DNA of 64,000 nucleotides. Source: Urechis unicinctus (taxonomy: Eukaryota > Annelida > Polychaeta > Xenopneusta > Urechidae). Positions within the stretch are counted from its first letter, which is position 1. Each line of letters begins with the position of its first letter. A program made the translations under genes and the position numbers. The notes under the pieces are model-generated. The model was not told the DNA's origin. It was given only the letters and a program-made list of their open reading frames with translations, and did not search any database. The stretch spans positions 30,381,345 to 30,445,344 of the forward strand of contig CM067345.1 of assembly GCA_034190875.2 (NCBI GenBank), given 5' to 3'. Shown here piece after piece: positions 11,645 through 24,539 of the stretch.

Positions 11645-11975
11645 TGAGCTCACACCGACACATGGAAGATTCCACAGGAGACTGAGCCTAACCAAGCTCA
11701 TACCGGCACATGGAAGATTCCACAGGAGACTCATCAGTAGCGAGCTCACATCCACACACGGAAGATTCCACAGGAGACTGAGCCGTAGCAAGCTCATAAC
11801 CACACACGGAAGATTCCACAGGAGACTCATCAGTAGCAAGCTCACATCCACACACGGAAGATTCCACAGGAGACTGAGCTTTAGCAAGCTCATACCCACA
11901 CACGGAAGATTCCACAGGAGACTCATCAGTAGCGAGCTCACATCCACACACGGAAGATTCCACAGGAGACTGAGC
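11645..11975. repeat. 48-bp minisatellite
   Basis: Nearly seven units of the form CACACGGAAGATTCCACAGG plus a variable half lie head to tail. Two subtypes alternate, carrying ACTCATCAGTAGC and ACTGAGCC-GTAGC, so the higher-order unit is 96 bp. Because 48 is a multiple of three, several frames stay open; these are not genes. The array ends in a run of C immediately before the dispersed element at 11978. Confidence 0.9.
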
Positions 11976-11977
11976 CC

Positions 11978-12240
11978 CCCCCGCTTATGTGTATAGAGGT
12001 AGTATATATGTGCCACGCGACGGGGTATGTTTTTTCAGCCTCTCGACTTGTACGACAGGTTTTTTGGCCTCATACTTTTACGACGGGGTATGTTTTTCAG
12101 CTTCATTTTGTACGACGGGTTATACATTCGCATAATACCTTGTACGACGGGGTATGCTTTTGGCAATTTTGACCTTGTATGACGGGTACGGGTTTTAGAG
12201 GTCCCGCGGCACACCCCTATCCAGAATAAGGCCAAGATGT
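11978..12240 (+). mobile_element. GC-rich dispersed element with ~30-bp subrepeats, copy 1
   Basis: It begins CTTATGTGTATAGAGGTAGT and contains about five degenerate subrepeats around TTGTACGACGGGGTATG. It ends GGGTACGGGTTTT-GAGGTCCCGCGGC. The same order of blocks recurs at 52935-53565, so this is a repeated unit. No inverted termini or coding frame were found. The family is unknown; a non-autonomous element is an inference. Confidence 0.6.
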
Positions 12241-12419
12241 CCTAATTAAGCACATCGCCATAGGAGGAGCCCCATCACTGAGAACAGGCGCCCGAAGCAT
12301 GCGGCCGACTGGGGCGCCGTCTACTCCCGACTGCCTCAAACAGGACTCGTTTCGGTGCGGCGCGGTGGTCCAGGTCCATTAACTCCCCGCTGATTAATAA
12401 ATAGTTTCGTTGAATTTTC

Positions 12420-12555
12420 AACTCTACGGTTGCCTATCGGAGTTGAACCAAAGGAGTCGTTGGATGTGACGCGTTGATACGTATCCATACGACGTGGAAT
12501 ATTGGATGGGTGACCAGGGCGAGCATACTGGTTGGCTCTAAAGTGCCTTAGCAAA
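12420..12555 (+). other. 5S rRNA-like fragment (weak)
   Basis: TTGGATGGGTGACC near 12500 matches the conserved internal-promoter end of animal 5S rRNA genes, and AGCATACTGGTTGG follows. The upstream 5S body is not convincing. It may be a decayed 5S copy, a 5S-headed SINE, or chance similarity. Confidence 0.2.
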
Positions 12556-12559
12556 AATT

Positions 12560-13925
12560 GACTACAATATTTCCATAGACAGCCGGGTAATAAATATTAC
12601 AAAAAAACCTTTGACCTTAAAATACACTTCGAGTTGGCCTTTAAATGAGTTGAGGGAACTGGCTGAAACTGTCTTGACTGGTAAACTATTCCATGGGGCG
12701 CAACTCGATGGGAAAGCTATTCCTTCTTGTGTTAGCAGCATATGAAACTCAGCCGGGATGTTTGGTTGCCCAAAAGCTGATGTTTTGGGCCACTAAGCAT
12801 GGAAATTTGGAGGCTCAAATGACTGTTTAGTCGCCCAAACCTCATAAATGATCGAATTACTGGCTTTATATATAAGTTGGTCAAAACTAAGGAAAGCATA
12901 TAAAATCCACCTGCCCCGGCAATTTACATCTGCCAAAAAGACCCAAACAAAAAATTTATATGCAGAGTACATTGATACATGATATTTCTTCCATGACCAA
13001 ATTATTATTAACGAAATTTAACTTGCGCACACCTGGGCTCAGCGAAACGCCATAACCTGAGATACGATGAAATAATTGCTGTTTTGTCTTGTTTGACTCA
13101 TAAACATTACCAAAACATTTATATATAGGGCTACAAATTGATACCTCGAAACCGTCACAATGAACTTAACAATGAAGGGTTCTCATAACATTGATAGACA
13201 ATATAAGGATTTTTGATGAATGGCATCTGATATCTTAAAAGGTTTCTAACTGACAAATCCTACTTATGTTATAGTCTTTCCCCAAATAACCTAAATAAAT
13301 TTGACATAAACTATCACCTGCCTGGCAAACCCGACTTGTATACCACAGAGAGTGGTAAATGTGTGAAAGAGCCAGTGATAGTCGCTAACAGGGATATTAA
13401 CTCATATTTGGTTGGTCGTTATGCTTTACAGACTAAGACAGTAGCTTAAGAGCAGACAAGGTGCAGACGTTAAGCGCGGCTGGACTGAATTTTTTCATGC
13501 CGAACGTCGCATCTTAACTTCCCGACACGTTAAAGGCGCGCGCCTCCTCTGGCTCCAGCTTTGAATGAGCAAGGAGAAGCACTTACTCTGAGAAATACTT
13601 GTCCAGTCGGGCAAGTCCTCCTAATTTTTGCTTGTCTGATTGAAAAACCTCCTTGCCCGGTCATAGTGTATGAAATTTTGTCCCATAGACTAAGCGTAGA
13701 CTAACGTTCCCAGGAATCGCCAATCGATCTTAATATGCTTCGTTTAAAAAACAAAAAAATAAAAAATAGAATATAAAAATGACTTGTCCCGTTGGGCAAG
13801 TTAGATGTCAGCTTCACTTGTCCGACGGCTTCATCTACTTGCCTGGGACAATCGGGCGATCGCTAATGTTTTCCCCTGATGAGTCTGTCTAATTTCCGCG
13901 CGTACAACCGTAATCGCCGGATACA
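12560..13925. other. intergenic; short palindromic ACTTGTCC/GGGCAAG motifs
   Basis: No gene is visible. Between 13590 and 13860 there are three related inverted motifs, such as CTTGTCCAGTCGGGCAAG and CTTGTCCCGTTGGGCAAG. These resemble the palindromic ends of some DNA transposons, but no transposase and no clear target duplication were found. The rest is AT-rich and unremarkable. Confidence 0.4.
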
Positions 13926-13927
13926 AG

Positions 13928-13928
<1 letters not shown>

Positions 13929-14013
<85 letters not shown>

Positions 14014-14050
14014 GCGCGCGCGCGCGCGCGCGCGCGCACACACACACACA

Positions 14051-14119
<69 letters not shown>
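13929..14119. repeat. (CA)n microsatellite with (CG)n core
   Basis: About 190 bp of CA dinucleotides, interrupted by a pure CG run at about 14010-14037 and one TA. Alternating purine-pyrimidine DNA of this kind can adopt Z-form. It borders the 260-bp satellite directly. The open frames through it (His-Thr, Val-Cys) are artefacts. Confidence 0.97.
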
Positions 14120-17045
14120 GTGTTAAACTTGTGAGATATTTTACAAGTGTCGTGATACGGGTTTTATAGTATTTTTAGGATTAATCATTGGAACTTAAAC
14201 TGTTTTTTAATATTTAAAATTCACACGACATGCATGTGGCCTTTTCACAAGTATATGCTGCCAAGAGCAACAAAGCATTCGCTGGAATACCACAGAAAAA
14301 AACATATTTTCAACGCCCAACATGTGTAGGTGTGCGTATACTAATAAAATGATACTTTCGGGGTTTTGGTGTGTGAGTGTTTAACTTGTGAGATATTTCA
14401 CAAGCATCCTTATATGGGTATTAAACTATGTTAAGGATCATTCTCATGTACTTCAACCGTTTTTGGAATTTCCAAACCCCATACGACATATGTGTGACAT
14501 TTTCACAAATATATGCTGTCAAGAGCATCAAAGCATCCACGGGAATAACACGAAAAACAATATTTTCAACGCTGAACTTGTGTTTGTGTGCGCATACTAA
14601 TAGAATGATACTTGTGAGATTATTCATAAGTTGGGTGTGTGAGTGTTAAACATGTGAGATATTTCACAAGCATCCTTATACGGGTTTTAAACTATGTTCA
14701 GGATCAATCTTTGGTACTTCAAATGTTTTTGAATTTCTAAAAATTACACAACATATGTTAGGCCTTTTCACAAATATATGTTGCCATGAGCAACTAAGCA
14801 TAGAACGAAATAATCCGCAAAACCGATATTTTTAAAGCTCAACATATGTTCCTGTGCACATACTAATAGAATGACACTTGTGGGATTATTCATAAGTTTT
14901 ATGTTTGATAAAATTTATCACATAATCCAGTATTTTTTTTTAAATAACGAAAGCTGAACAGATAATTTGTGTTTGCTCTTCTTCAATGCTTTTTGACAAG
15001 TGCATATAATGATGTTTAGAAAATACAGATAGTCCCGATGTTTTTATAAGTCGACCTGTGTTTGTGTTTTGGGATCAATCTTTGGTACAACCTCAGTCGT
15101 TTTTGAATTTCAAAAATTTACACGACATGTGTTTGTCCTTTTCACATATATATGCTGCAAAGAGCAACGAAGCATTCACGGGAATAACCCAAAGAACCAA
15201 TATTTTCAACACTCAACAAGTTTTCTGGTGCGCATTCAAAAATAATGTAACTTGTGGGAATAGGTAAGTAGGGTGTGTGAGTGTGAAACTTGTGAGATAT
15301 TTTACAAGTATTCAGATATGGGTTATAATACTATGTTTAGGATCAATCTTTGGTACTTCAACCGTTTTTGAATTTTAAACTTCATACGACATATGTGTGG
15401 CCATTTCACAAATATCTGTTGCCAAGAGCAACAAAGCATTCACGGTAATTACCCATAAAACCAATATTTTCAACGCTCTACACGTGCTCGTGTGCGCATA
15501 CTAATAAAATGACACTTGTGGGAATATTTATAAGTTGGGTCTGTGAATGTGAACCTTGTGAGATATTCCGCAAGTATTCTGATACGGGTTTTTATACTAT
15601 GTTTAGGACCTATCTTTGGTTCTTCAACCGTTTTTGAATTTCTATATGTGATTGTTAAACTTGTGAGTATCCTGATATGGGTTTTTACATTACGTTTAGT
15701 AACAATCTTTGGTACGTCTGCCGTTTTTGAATATCTTAACTTCATACGACATATGTTTGGCTATTTCACAATATCTGTTGCCAAGAGCAACAAAGCATTC
15801 ACGGGAATAACATAAATAACCTATTTTTTCAACACTCAACATGTGTTTTGGTTCGCATACTAATAGAATGGTACTTGTGGGATTATTCATAAGTTCGATG
15901 TGTGAGTGTGAAACTAGTAAGATATTTCATACGTACCGTGAAGCGGGTTCGTTTGATGTTTAACACATAATCCGGTTCTTTTAAATTCTTAAAGCTGAAT
16001 AGATCTTTATGTTCGCTCTTTATAAAAGCACGAAATAATGAGAATACAGATAATCGCAATGTTTTCAAAACTCCACTTGTATTTGTGTGCCCCTACTGAT
16101 AGAATGATACTCGTCGGGTTAACGTAAGTTGTGTGAGTAAGTGTTAAACCTATGCGCTACTTTATGAGTACATATATGTTGCACATTCATTAGTTCCTGT
16201 TGGCAAGTTCCTAAATGGATATCTAAGAAAATTAGATCATCCTGTGTTCGTGTGTGAGTAGCAAGGGGATTATACTTGTGGGATTGTTGCTGTGCTCTGC
16301 GTTAAAGTTTGTAACTTGTGAGATATTTCACAATTACTACGTTACGGGTTTCATATAAAGTTTAAAATAATTGTTTCATAATTCGCCTGTTTTTAAAATA
16401 TCACAATTTTAAATGACATTGATGTTGCCATTTCACCAATGTCTGTTTAAAAGAGCCACAAAGCATTTGCGGAAATAGCATGTGTATTCAATATTTTCAA
16501 ACCACAACCTGTGTTTATGTGCGCATACTGAATGATGCATACTGGGCTATTTATACGTTTTGTGCGTCGGTGAAACTTGTGGGATATTTTACGAGTGCCG
16601 TTATGAGGGTTTTCAAAAATTATATTTCATACTTATTTTCGTCTCTTTTAAATTCCACAAACTGAACAGATACTTTTGATGTTTCTGCATCAATGGATGT
16701 TGGCAAGTTCATAAAAGGATGAGTAAGAAGAGCATATAAAGGCAACGTTTGTTGCACAAAACCGGTGTTGGCTTCGGCGTAATGTTAAAATGTTATCTTT
16801 AATTAAGATGGATGTGTCAGTGAGAGTGACACCACTATTATTGATATCCAAGATGAGCATTTCATGCTTTATCAGTTATAAATTCCGAAACTTAATAGCA
16901 ATGATTTTCGCCTCTACGTTATATTTGTCATTCTCAAAGTTTTCTCTGTTTGTGCCTTCCCATGGAATGGCACTTGTGGGATTATTTATAAGTTGTGTGT
17001 GAGTGAGAAATGTGCTATACATTTCACGGGAACCGTAACGCGGGT
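14120..17045. repeat. ~260-bp satellite array with conserved palindrome
   Basis: A unit of about 255-270 bp is repeated. Landmark positions of the TTGTGAGATATTT block are about 14130, 14387, 14656, 15290, 15557, 15915 (diverged), 16317 and 16576. Each unit also carries GGATCAATCTTTGGTACTTC, GCCAAGAGCAACAAAGCATT, TATTTTCAACGCTCAACA and ACTAATAGAATGATACTTGT. The landmark is a hairpin: ACTTGTGA, six bases, TCACAAGT. Units are diverged, and some are truncated or fused. The same satellite reappears at 24540-25040. No coding function is seen. Confidence 0.88.
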
Positions 17046-18850
17046 ATAATGTTATGTTTTAGTTAATCACGTTATACTTTGTTACTTCTGTTTACTCCAT
17101 TCGCATGTTGGATAGTGGCGTTCGTGGGTTCGGGTCTTTGTCTTCCGCGGATGTAGCTGGTCCAAATATATGTAATGATGACAAAAATTTACTAATAATA
17201 CGCTTGTAACGACCTTTAAATAAGTATCCTGGAAGGTGAGCCCACTACGTCTGATTGTGGTGCCCTGATGAGGCACACATCGAATCCTCATATGGGTCTA
17301 GACCAGAACAATGGGTAATTTTCATTGCGAGTTTGTCGACCTTAGACCAGGTAACCTAGCATTGTTGTCTGGCTTTACACTTACAATAGGTGAGATAGAA
17401 TATGCTGTGATAATATGCTGTAACTGAGGGTTTGCAAGCGAAATCGCTGAAGAAACTTCTCGCGTGTGCTATGTATTGGGCGAACTCGCATTGGGAGTGA
17501 CTGTTTGAACATGGTTGAATAGAAACGACACACTTGAATTCACTGCCTTTATTTCTTTCTTTTTGATAGCTGTTATACGGTTATAAATGAATTATTTGAT
17601 CGTCTTCCAGCTTTGGGTGAGCCAAGCTTTTTGCAACACTGCTCGCACTTCTTTTTCCCTGGTACTTTTTGGTCAGCTTTCTCCCGCCTCATCATTGTTT
17701 CTACCTGTTTTTTTTCTTTTCGTTCCAGATGTTTTTTAGAACTGCAAAACATATGTGTAACGACATATGTTTGATTAAAGAACCAACGATTACAACGATG
17801 GAATGACCTGCAAAGTGGGTGGGGTTACTACGTAATGGCAAGATATGTATCAAGATCAGCCTCTCACCAGATGCGGTCATTGTTCTTTTCAATTCGATGT
17901 CACTGTCACTCTCCATATCACTGCTGTCAGAGACTTTATAGTGCAAAATACGGGAATATATACATAGGTATGCATACATGATTATCAAATAATCGCCGTA
18001 TGCAGAGACGGTTATATTGAAAATTAATCAACCAGAACCAATTAACGCTCTCACTTGTACAATGACTGATCGGGGTGTTACTCGAAATCTGCCTCTATTC
18101 ACAAATCAAACAAATAATGATTAAATGTTGATAAGCATCACACCTTGCGTAAAATAATTAACATATAACTTTGCAGGGGATAGTAAGACATTTGACTACG
18201 AGTTCAAAACGATTTACTAGGGAACAATAGCTTGTCATAAAAAAATCTAACCAAACTCTTCAGCTCTGACGCCAACAGATGGCCTCCTTTTGTCCGCGTA
18301 CTCAATGACGCGTCTGATGGCGGCCGTTTAAACAACTAACTGTTTGCCACAGCGTATATTTAGCGGGTTTTATGGATAAGGGATCACCATGGCGGGGTCC
18401 CGGGAGTGAGCCTCGCTGCTTCTCGTAAACGTGCGCCAATCATACTTTTATTGATACAATTACAATACTATTGAACTCCAATGCGATAATGGATTCCTCT
18501 TCGATGCATTATTCCCTTTATATGATCACATTGCCCTATATAGAGGATATACGGCAGAATGCGATAACAACATTACACTGTTCATGCTTATTATAAAATG
18601 TTATATAGTAATATTTGAAGGCTATAAAATTTGTAGTTTTGAAACTACATTCTACTTTAAAGATAAATATTTGTTTGTTTTTCTGAAAAAATGGCGGCTA
18701 CCAAAGACATCCATGCTCAGGGCTCGTGCTAAAAGTCGGCACATTTATGACAAAATCGGACGAATCCCTGGGTTTTGTTCGATGATCATTTGACTTAAAT
18801 CATTTCGCTTGCCGTTTATTGTGTATTTGTAGCTCTGTTACAAAATTGTA
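17046..18850. other. intergenic, nothing recognised
   Basis: Mixed AT-rich DNA with no recognisable protein domain, RNA gene or clear repeat. Short open frames on both strands (for example minus strand 17701-17988) have no family signature. Confidence 0.4.
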
Positions 18851-18945
18851 ATCATAAAAGCATCAATTAAGCTGAATTGACACAAGTCTCTCTAATATCG
18901 CTCACCGCGTGTTCGACGTGTTTTGCTGGATTAATCCCTTTAGCA

Positions 18946-19932
18946 ATGGATACCAGCATTTTGTCTCGCATCAGCGACAAGCAAGACGAAGGTAGGGACA
19001 AACTTCCTCACAGCCCCCCAGCCTCAGTAGTCGCTGACGACGACGTTTGTTGCGAAAAATGCAAGGGGAAGAGTACCCTGCTTGAGTGCGAGCGCTGCTT
19101 AAAGTGGCTATGTGCTGCATGCCAGAAAGTGCCGAAGGCAATGGCAAATGCACTAGCGAAGTATACGGCACTCCACTGGTACTGTACCGAATGTGAGGCA
19201 TCAGCAGTCGAGGCGGCAAAGGGCAAGGCACCATGCAGAGAGAACGACCCTCCAAACGGCGCGACCCAGACAGACTCCAGTGTCATCCCTGATCATGCTG
19301 ATGTCCTCACGAAGACGGTGCAGGAGACAGCTGATAGGATCTGCGCTCAAGTGATAAGCAGTGTCGATGCACTACTAGCCGAAACCAAACTGCAAGTACG
19401 CAAGTCGTACTCCGAGGCAGTAAGGGGCATGTCAGACGTATGTAGCATCGCGACTAAGGCAAGGGCATCGGTACCCAAACCACCCTCTGACACAGAGACC
19501 GACTTGATGGACTCCAGCATGGTTGCAGCCACCGAAGAGTTGCTGGAAAGACAGAAACGACGGGCAAATCTCGTTATCCACAACATGCCAGAAACGGGAT
19601 CCACAGAGGGCGACTCTAGTGCTTTCAGCGCGATCGTCCGGGATGACCTGCGATTGTCAGGTGTGGAGATAGCCCACTGCCACCGGATGGGAAGATACCA
19701 ACCCGAAAGAGACAAGCCCCGCCTCCTCGTGATCTCCCTACACGACCCTGACGTCAGGGCCGACATCCTAAGGCAGGCACCCACTCTACGGAACATCGTC
19801 GACCGGAACAGGATCTTCATCCACCCTGACGAGACGCCAAAGAGAGAGAGAGAGGCTGGCATCCGCCTAAGGGCGGAACTGAGGACCAGGCGCGAAAATG
19901 GCGAAAGGAACATCTTCATCCGAGGCGGGTAA
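18946..19932 (+). CDS. LINE ORF1 protein (PHD-like finger and RNA-binding region)
   Basis: Start chosen at the ATG at 18946 (MDTSILSR). Residues about 35-82 form a PHD-like zinc finger: CCEKC, ECERC, LCAAC, then HWYCTEC. A helical linker follows. Next comes the L1-ORF1-like RNA-binding region (RRANLVIHNMPE, then HCHRMGRY and KPRLLVISLHDP), ending IFIRGG at a TAA. The next frame continues with GGKIVLRRGTN to 20116, so a one-base frameshift near 19925 probably truncated the tail. In the element such a protein coats LINE RNA. ORF1 is GC-rich, in contrast to the AT-rich ORF2. Confidence 0.8.
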   Translation: MDTSILSRISDKQDEGRDKLPHSPPASVVADDDVCCEKCKGKSTLLECERCLKWLCAACQKVPKAMANALAKYTALHWYCTECEASAVEAAKGKAPCRENDPPNGATQTDSSVIPDHADVLTKTVQETADRICAQVISSVDALLAETKLQVRKSYSEAVRGMSDVCSIATKARASVPKPPSDTETDLMDSSMVAATEELLERQKRRANLVIHNMPETGSTEGDSSAFSAIVRDDLRLSGVEIAHCHRMGRYQPERDKPRLLVISLHDPDVRADILRQAPTLRNIVDRNRIFIHPDETPKREREAGIRLRAELRTRRENGERNIFIRGG

Positions 19933-20329
19933 AATAGTCCTCAGACGAGGCACAAATACAAGCCCCGCGCGACAGAGCACGGTATCCACTGGCAACACAT
20001 CACCAGAGACCATCTCCACCACCAACGCTAATCAAATAACTCAGGCCACCCCTGCAGCAGCCGATGCCGGAACAGACATGGCTGGTGTCACTGTCTCGGG
20101 CGCAGGCCAGGATTGACTCCCGCGTTCACCTGACCCGCCCCCCGCCCCCTTCACACCAGCTAGTCAGTCTCGTAAAAGGGACGACCTTGCTGATGTACAT
20201 TTACGGTGCTTTGGAGGGCTAACAAAAAATTCTTTCTGCGAACTGGTAAATGACATTGAAGTTGAAAATGATGAAAGTAATATCATACAAGTTATAAGAC
20301 ACTCCCCATACTATGATGACCATGCACTT

Positions 20330-23308
20330 GAATTTCTAGCATCCCAAAAAAAAATACCTTTACTATTTACAGCTCAAATATTGACTCAATTAATGCCAAA
20401 TTTTCGGAAATTACAATATTCATTGAAACACTAAAAAACACACAACATAGAATTCTCTGCCTTATGTTTTCAAGAATGTAGAATAACAGAAGGAGATGAC
20501 TTGTCGCTCATACAGCTACCTGGTTACACATGTATACCCCAAGGCAAAACTTGTGGTAGCAAAGGTGGCTTGATAATATATCTACTGAACAAATACAATT
20601 ACAAACCTAGACAAATATGCATACACTCAGAGATCTGGGAATCCCAGTTCATAGAAATCCATAGTGACACACTATCAAATAACATAATCTTGGGCAACAT
20701 CTACAGACCCCCTCGCAATTCAGAGGAAAACTATAACACTTTCACAAGTGAAATTTCATCTTCCTTAAAAGTACTTGAAAATTACAAACAAGAAGTCATA
20801 CTTGCTGGCGATTTCAATATCAACTTACTTAAAATAAAGGAAAAAAATATCTTCAATGACTTCTTTGACACCATGATCGAACATAGTTTTTATCCAAAGA
20901 TAACTTTGCCAACAAGATTCTCAAACACATGTTGTACACTTATTGACAACTTCTTCTGTAAATTAACAAAAGCATCTCTTCATTCATCAGCTGGGGTCAT
21001 GTTAAACAAACTCTCTGACCATCACCCCTATTTCATCTCTATTAAATTAACTACAACAAAAAATAACAACCCCAAATTTATCAAAATTACTTCAAAAAAG
21101 AAAACAGCTGTCGAGGACATGTTAAATGATCTCCACCAAGCAAATATTTGTGACAAAATTAATCAAAATGATAAAGCTGATCCAGAGGCAAACTACAATA
21201 TTGTAGAAAACATTCTTCAGTCATGTTATGAAAAACATTTCCCTCAGAAATATGTTAGATTCAACAAACATAAGCACAAGAAAAACATGTGGATCACAAA
21301 GGGTATAATCAAATCCATTCGCTACCGAGACAAACTGTATAAATCTAAAATTAAAACACCACAAAATTCTGACAGCTACAATACTTTAAAACAAAATCTA
21401 GCCAGTTACAATCACATATTGAAAAAAACAATAAAAGAAGCTAAAACCAGACATTATGGCAAATGCTTCAAAGACTCAATCTCAGACATGAAAAAACATG
21501 GCAAAACATAAATGAAATTTTAAATAAATCTGGAAAAAAAGGAGAAACTTCCTGATTACTTCATACATAATGGAACACAAATAAACAATAAAACTGAAAT
21601 TGCAAACAAATTTAACTCATTTTTCACAAATTTGGGTCCAAATTTAGCAAAAAAATATAAACCCACCTTAAAATGAGGATTTCACTAAGTACTTAAAAGC
21701 AACAACGGAACAATTTCAAAAATGTTAAGGAGTCAGAAATTTCCAAAGTTGTAAATGACCTGAAAGATAAAAGCAGTTGTGGATATAACATATCAACAAA
21801 TCTCTTGAAGCATCTCAAACAAGCCCTCATCAAACCAATTACCATAATTATCAACCAAACCCTCAATACAGGCATATTTCCCAGATCCTTAAAGACAGCA
21901 AAAGTCATTCCCATCTTCAAAAAAGGGGATAAATTTTTATTTGATAACTATCGCCCAATATCACTTCTTCCATCCATATCAAAAATATTTGAAAAAATTA
22001 TTTTCCAACAAATATATCAGTACTTCCAAACCCATAACTTATTCTATGATAACCAGTATGGTTTCAGGAAAGGGCATTCCACTGAACTAGCAGCAGTAGA
22101 ACTGATCGAATCTGTACTAAATGACCTAGACCATAATTTGCTACCAATCAGCATATTTCTTGACCTCAGCAAAGCCTTTGACACAATAGATCATAACATA
22201 CTGCTTTCAAAAACTAACTTATTATGGATTCACAAACACCAGTAGCATAGTAATTAAAAACTATCTACAAGACAGAAAACAATATGTAAATTTTGAAGGC
22301 ACTCAGTCTGACCTCCTCCCCCTTACAACTGGAGTGCCTCAGGGATCAATCTTAGGGCCCCTTTTATTCTTGATATATGTAAATGACATCTGCAATGCAT
22401 CAAATTTATTCAAAGTCATAACATATGCGGATGATACGACCCTTACAACCACCCTAAACTCAAGAAATTCTACATACAATATAGACACATTAAACAATGA
22501 ACTTAATAATGTCAACAACTGGCTTATGCACAACAAGCTGTCCCTTAACACAAGCAAGACCAAATTCATGATTTTTCATAAACCACCCAAAAAATTCCAT
22601 TCAAGAATCCAGATCCTTATAAATAACACAGAAATCAAACAAGTGCAAGATTTCAACTTCCTGGGCCTCAACATCGATCAGCACCTCAGCTGGAAAAGTC
22701 ATACTGATAAAATCCATAGCAAACTTAGTCGAACAATGGGCATTATCAATAAACTAAAACACCTCCTCCCCCTAGATATTAAAAAAATGCTCTACAACTC
22801 ACTGATATTACCACATCTAAACTACAACTTGTTACTTTGGGGTCAACATGGAAATAGAATTGTAAAACTTCAAAAAAAGATCATTCGGATCATTACCTGC
22901 AGCTCCTACAATGCTCACACTGATCCTCTTTTTAAAGAACTACAGATCTTGAAAATTGAAGATCTATTTTCACTGTCCAGATATAAATTCTATTATAATT
23001 ACTGTCACAACAACCTACCTTCATATTACAATAACATAAACTTAATAAATCAAACATCTGACATTCATAATCACAATACTAGAAATCAAAATAATCTTTT
23101 CATCCCAAGAGTAAAACACTCTTTTGCAGTCTCATCCATTCGATTCAGCATTCCAAAATTCATTAACAATGCCCCGAATATCATAGTAACAAAAATATTC
23201 TCTCATTCTTACACAGGATACTACAACTACATAAAAAATTGGTTTATCAATAGATACAGGTATATGTGCACCGCTCCAAATTGTTATACATGTACTTGCC
23301 CACATTAA
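20330..23308 (+). pseudogene. LINE ORF2 polyprotein (endonuclease and reverse transcriptase), frameshifted
   Basis: The reading must switch frame several times: near 20350-20500, at 21495-21560 (two shifts) and near 22207. Open parts are 20501-21511, 21805-22245 and 22334-23308. In order: exonuclease-endonuclease-phosphatase endonuclease (YRPP, LAGDFN about 20812, LSDHHP about 21013), then RT fingers and palm (NYRPISLLPSISKIFE, GFRKGHST, FLDLSKAFDTIDH, TGVPQGSILGP, YADD at 22424-22435), then the thumb/C-terminal block (FLGLNIDQHLSW) and a late Cys-containing tail (CTAPNCYTCTCPH). It nicks DNA and reverse transcribes its RNA when intact; this copy cannot. Confidence 0.88.
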
Positions 23309-23515
23309 CTAGTCAAGCAGGAAAGTCATTTGTTATTGTATAGATTCAAAATGTGTTACTCATGTCACCAAATTCCGGACTTTGCCAAAACCCTCTGTCT
23401 ATGTAAATGTTTTCTGTACCTTCTTACTCAGGTAACATGATGCTGTGACCTCATGTACTTAATTATGATATTATTGTGACTTCTCTCATGTACTTATTAT
23501 TATTATTATTATTTG

Positions 23516-24535
23516 TGTACTATGCTTCTCTTTTGTCACCTAGTCTACCTTTTGTGTGTTTTTCCTCTTTTATATTATTATCTTTTATTGTTCATTGTTC
23601 AGCGGCTCATCATGTTAGTTGGAGTCTCCTTATATTGGTTGAGCATTGTTATTATTGTTTAGGTCTGGGTGGCTCCAGCAGCAGCGGCTCATCAGCCTGC
23701 AATTGTTATGTTTAGGCACACTGACGATTTTTCTGAGGCAACAACAGCTGGGACCGATTCAGTGCGTGTCTGTACCTTAGCGCATCACGTGATACATCTG
23801 CATAAATAGGAAGAGGTGGCTCGCGTCTGTCGTCACTCGGAGCCTTTGTTTGTAATGTCCCCCAGTTCTTAATTTTACACCATCTTTGTTTCATTTTCGT
23901 TGGTACGTAATCGTAGTATTTAATCGCCTCGGTTTAAGAGGGGCTACGACCAACCAACTTTTGTCTTGCCACATTATACAAGATATAGGTCCTCATTTAG
24001 CAGTTATTGACTCGGGAAATTTGTTAATACTTGGTCGTTAGTATTGGTCACTATAATTTTTGGTTTACATTAGTGATTATGCGTTTTTGGGTGTTGAAAT
24101 CGTAAAAGTAAACCCAGGCATCAATAGACTTCATTGATAATTCGGCATACCGCCCACGTCGGACCTTCACTTATTCACAGCAACCCGCCCCTTCTCATCA
24201 TTCGGTTTCAGACAAGAACCACGTCATTGCTATACCAGTTCGGCCCCGACCCTGACCCCGAGCCTGACATCCCTCCAAGGGCCCTAACCCCTTATACCAC
24301 CCTGTTTCTAAGCATCTACCATTGTTGGGCGTAAGTTCTCACTCCTCTCCTCCCAACCCAGCACCTACCATACGGCGTTTTTTTCCTGTAAAAGCGCCTG
24401 AGACGTTAAAATGGCCATTTCAAGGAACTGGATATTGAATTATTTATCCGTTGCCATAGTAACGCCTTGATTGTTCGTCAATACACACCCGCGCTTATTT
24501 ATAAACACGTTCCTATACGCACGAACAATCGAAAG
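23516..24535. other. intergenic, nothing recognised
   Basis: DNA downstream of the LINE. A CT- and TTG-rich part (23516-23700) is followed by mixed sequence and a C-rich stretch (24160-24370). No coding domain or tandem repeat. Part could be the 5' UTR of another decayed retroelement, but nothing shows it. Confidence 0.35.
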
Positions 24536-24539
24536 CAAC

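Larger units (their letters stand above)
18860..23515 (+). mobile_element. LINE retrotransposon, CR1/L2-type, two ORFs, decayed
   Basis: One element contains an ORF1 with a PHD-like zinc finger (18946-20116) and an ORF2 with endonuclease and reverse transcriptase (about 20330-23308). It ends in 3' DNA with a (TTA)n tract at about 23494-23514. ORF2 has the apurinic-type endonuclease motifs (LAGDFN, LSDHHP) and RT motifs (TGVPQGSILGPL, YADD), plus the C-terminal FLGLNIDQHLSWKSH block typical of the CR1/L2/Crack group. Several frameshifts make it inactive. Both ends are estimates; I could not find target duplications. A 260-bp satellite lies on both sides at a distance. Confidence 0.9.

Noticed and set aside
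11645-11975. CRISPR-like regular spacing of repeats
   Set aside because: Units are contiguous 48-bp minisatellite copies without unique spacers, in an animal genome.
17082-17291. Possible tRNA-like B box near ACATCGAATCC
   Set aside because: No matching A box, acceptor stem or anticodon arm could be folded by eye.
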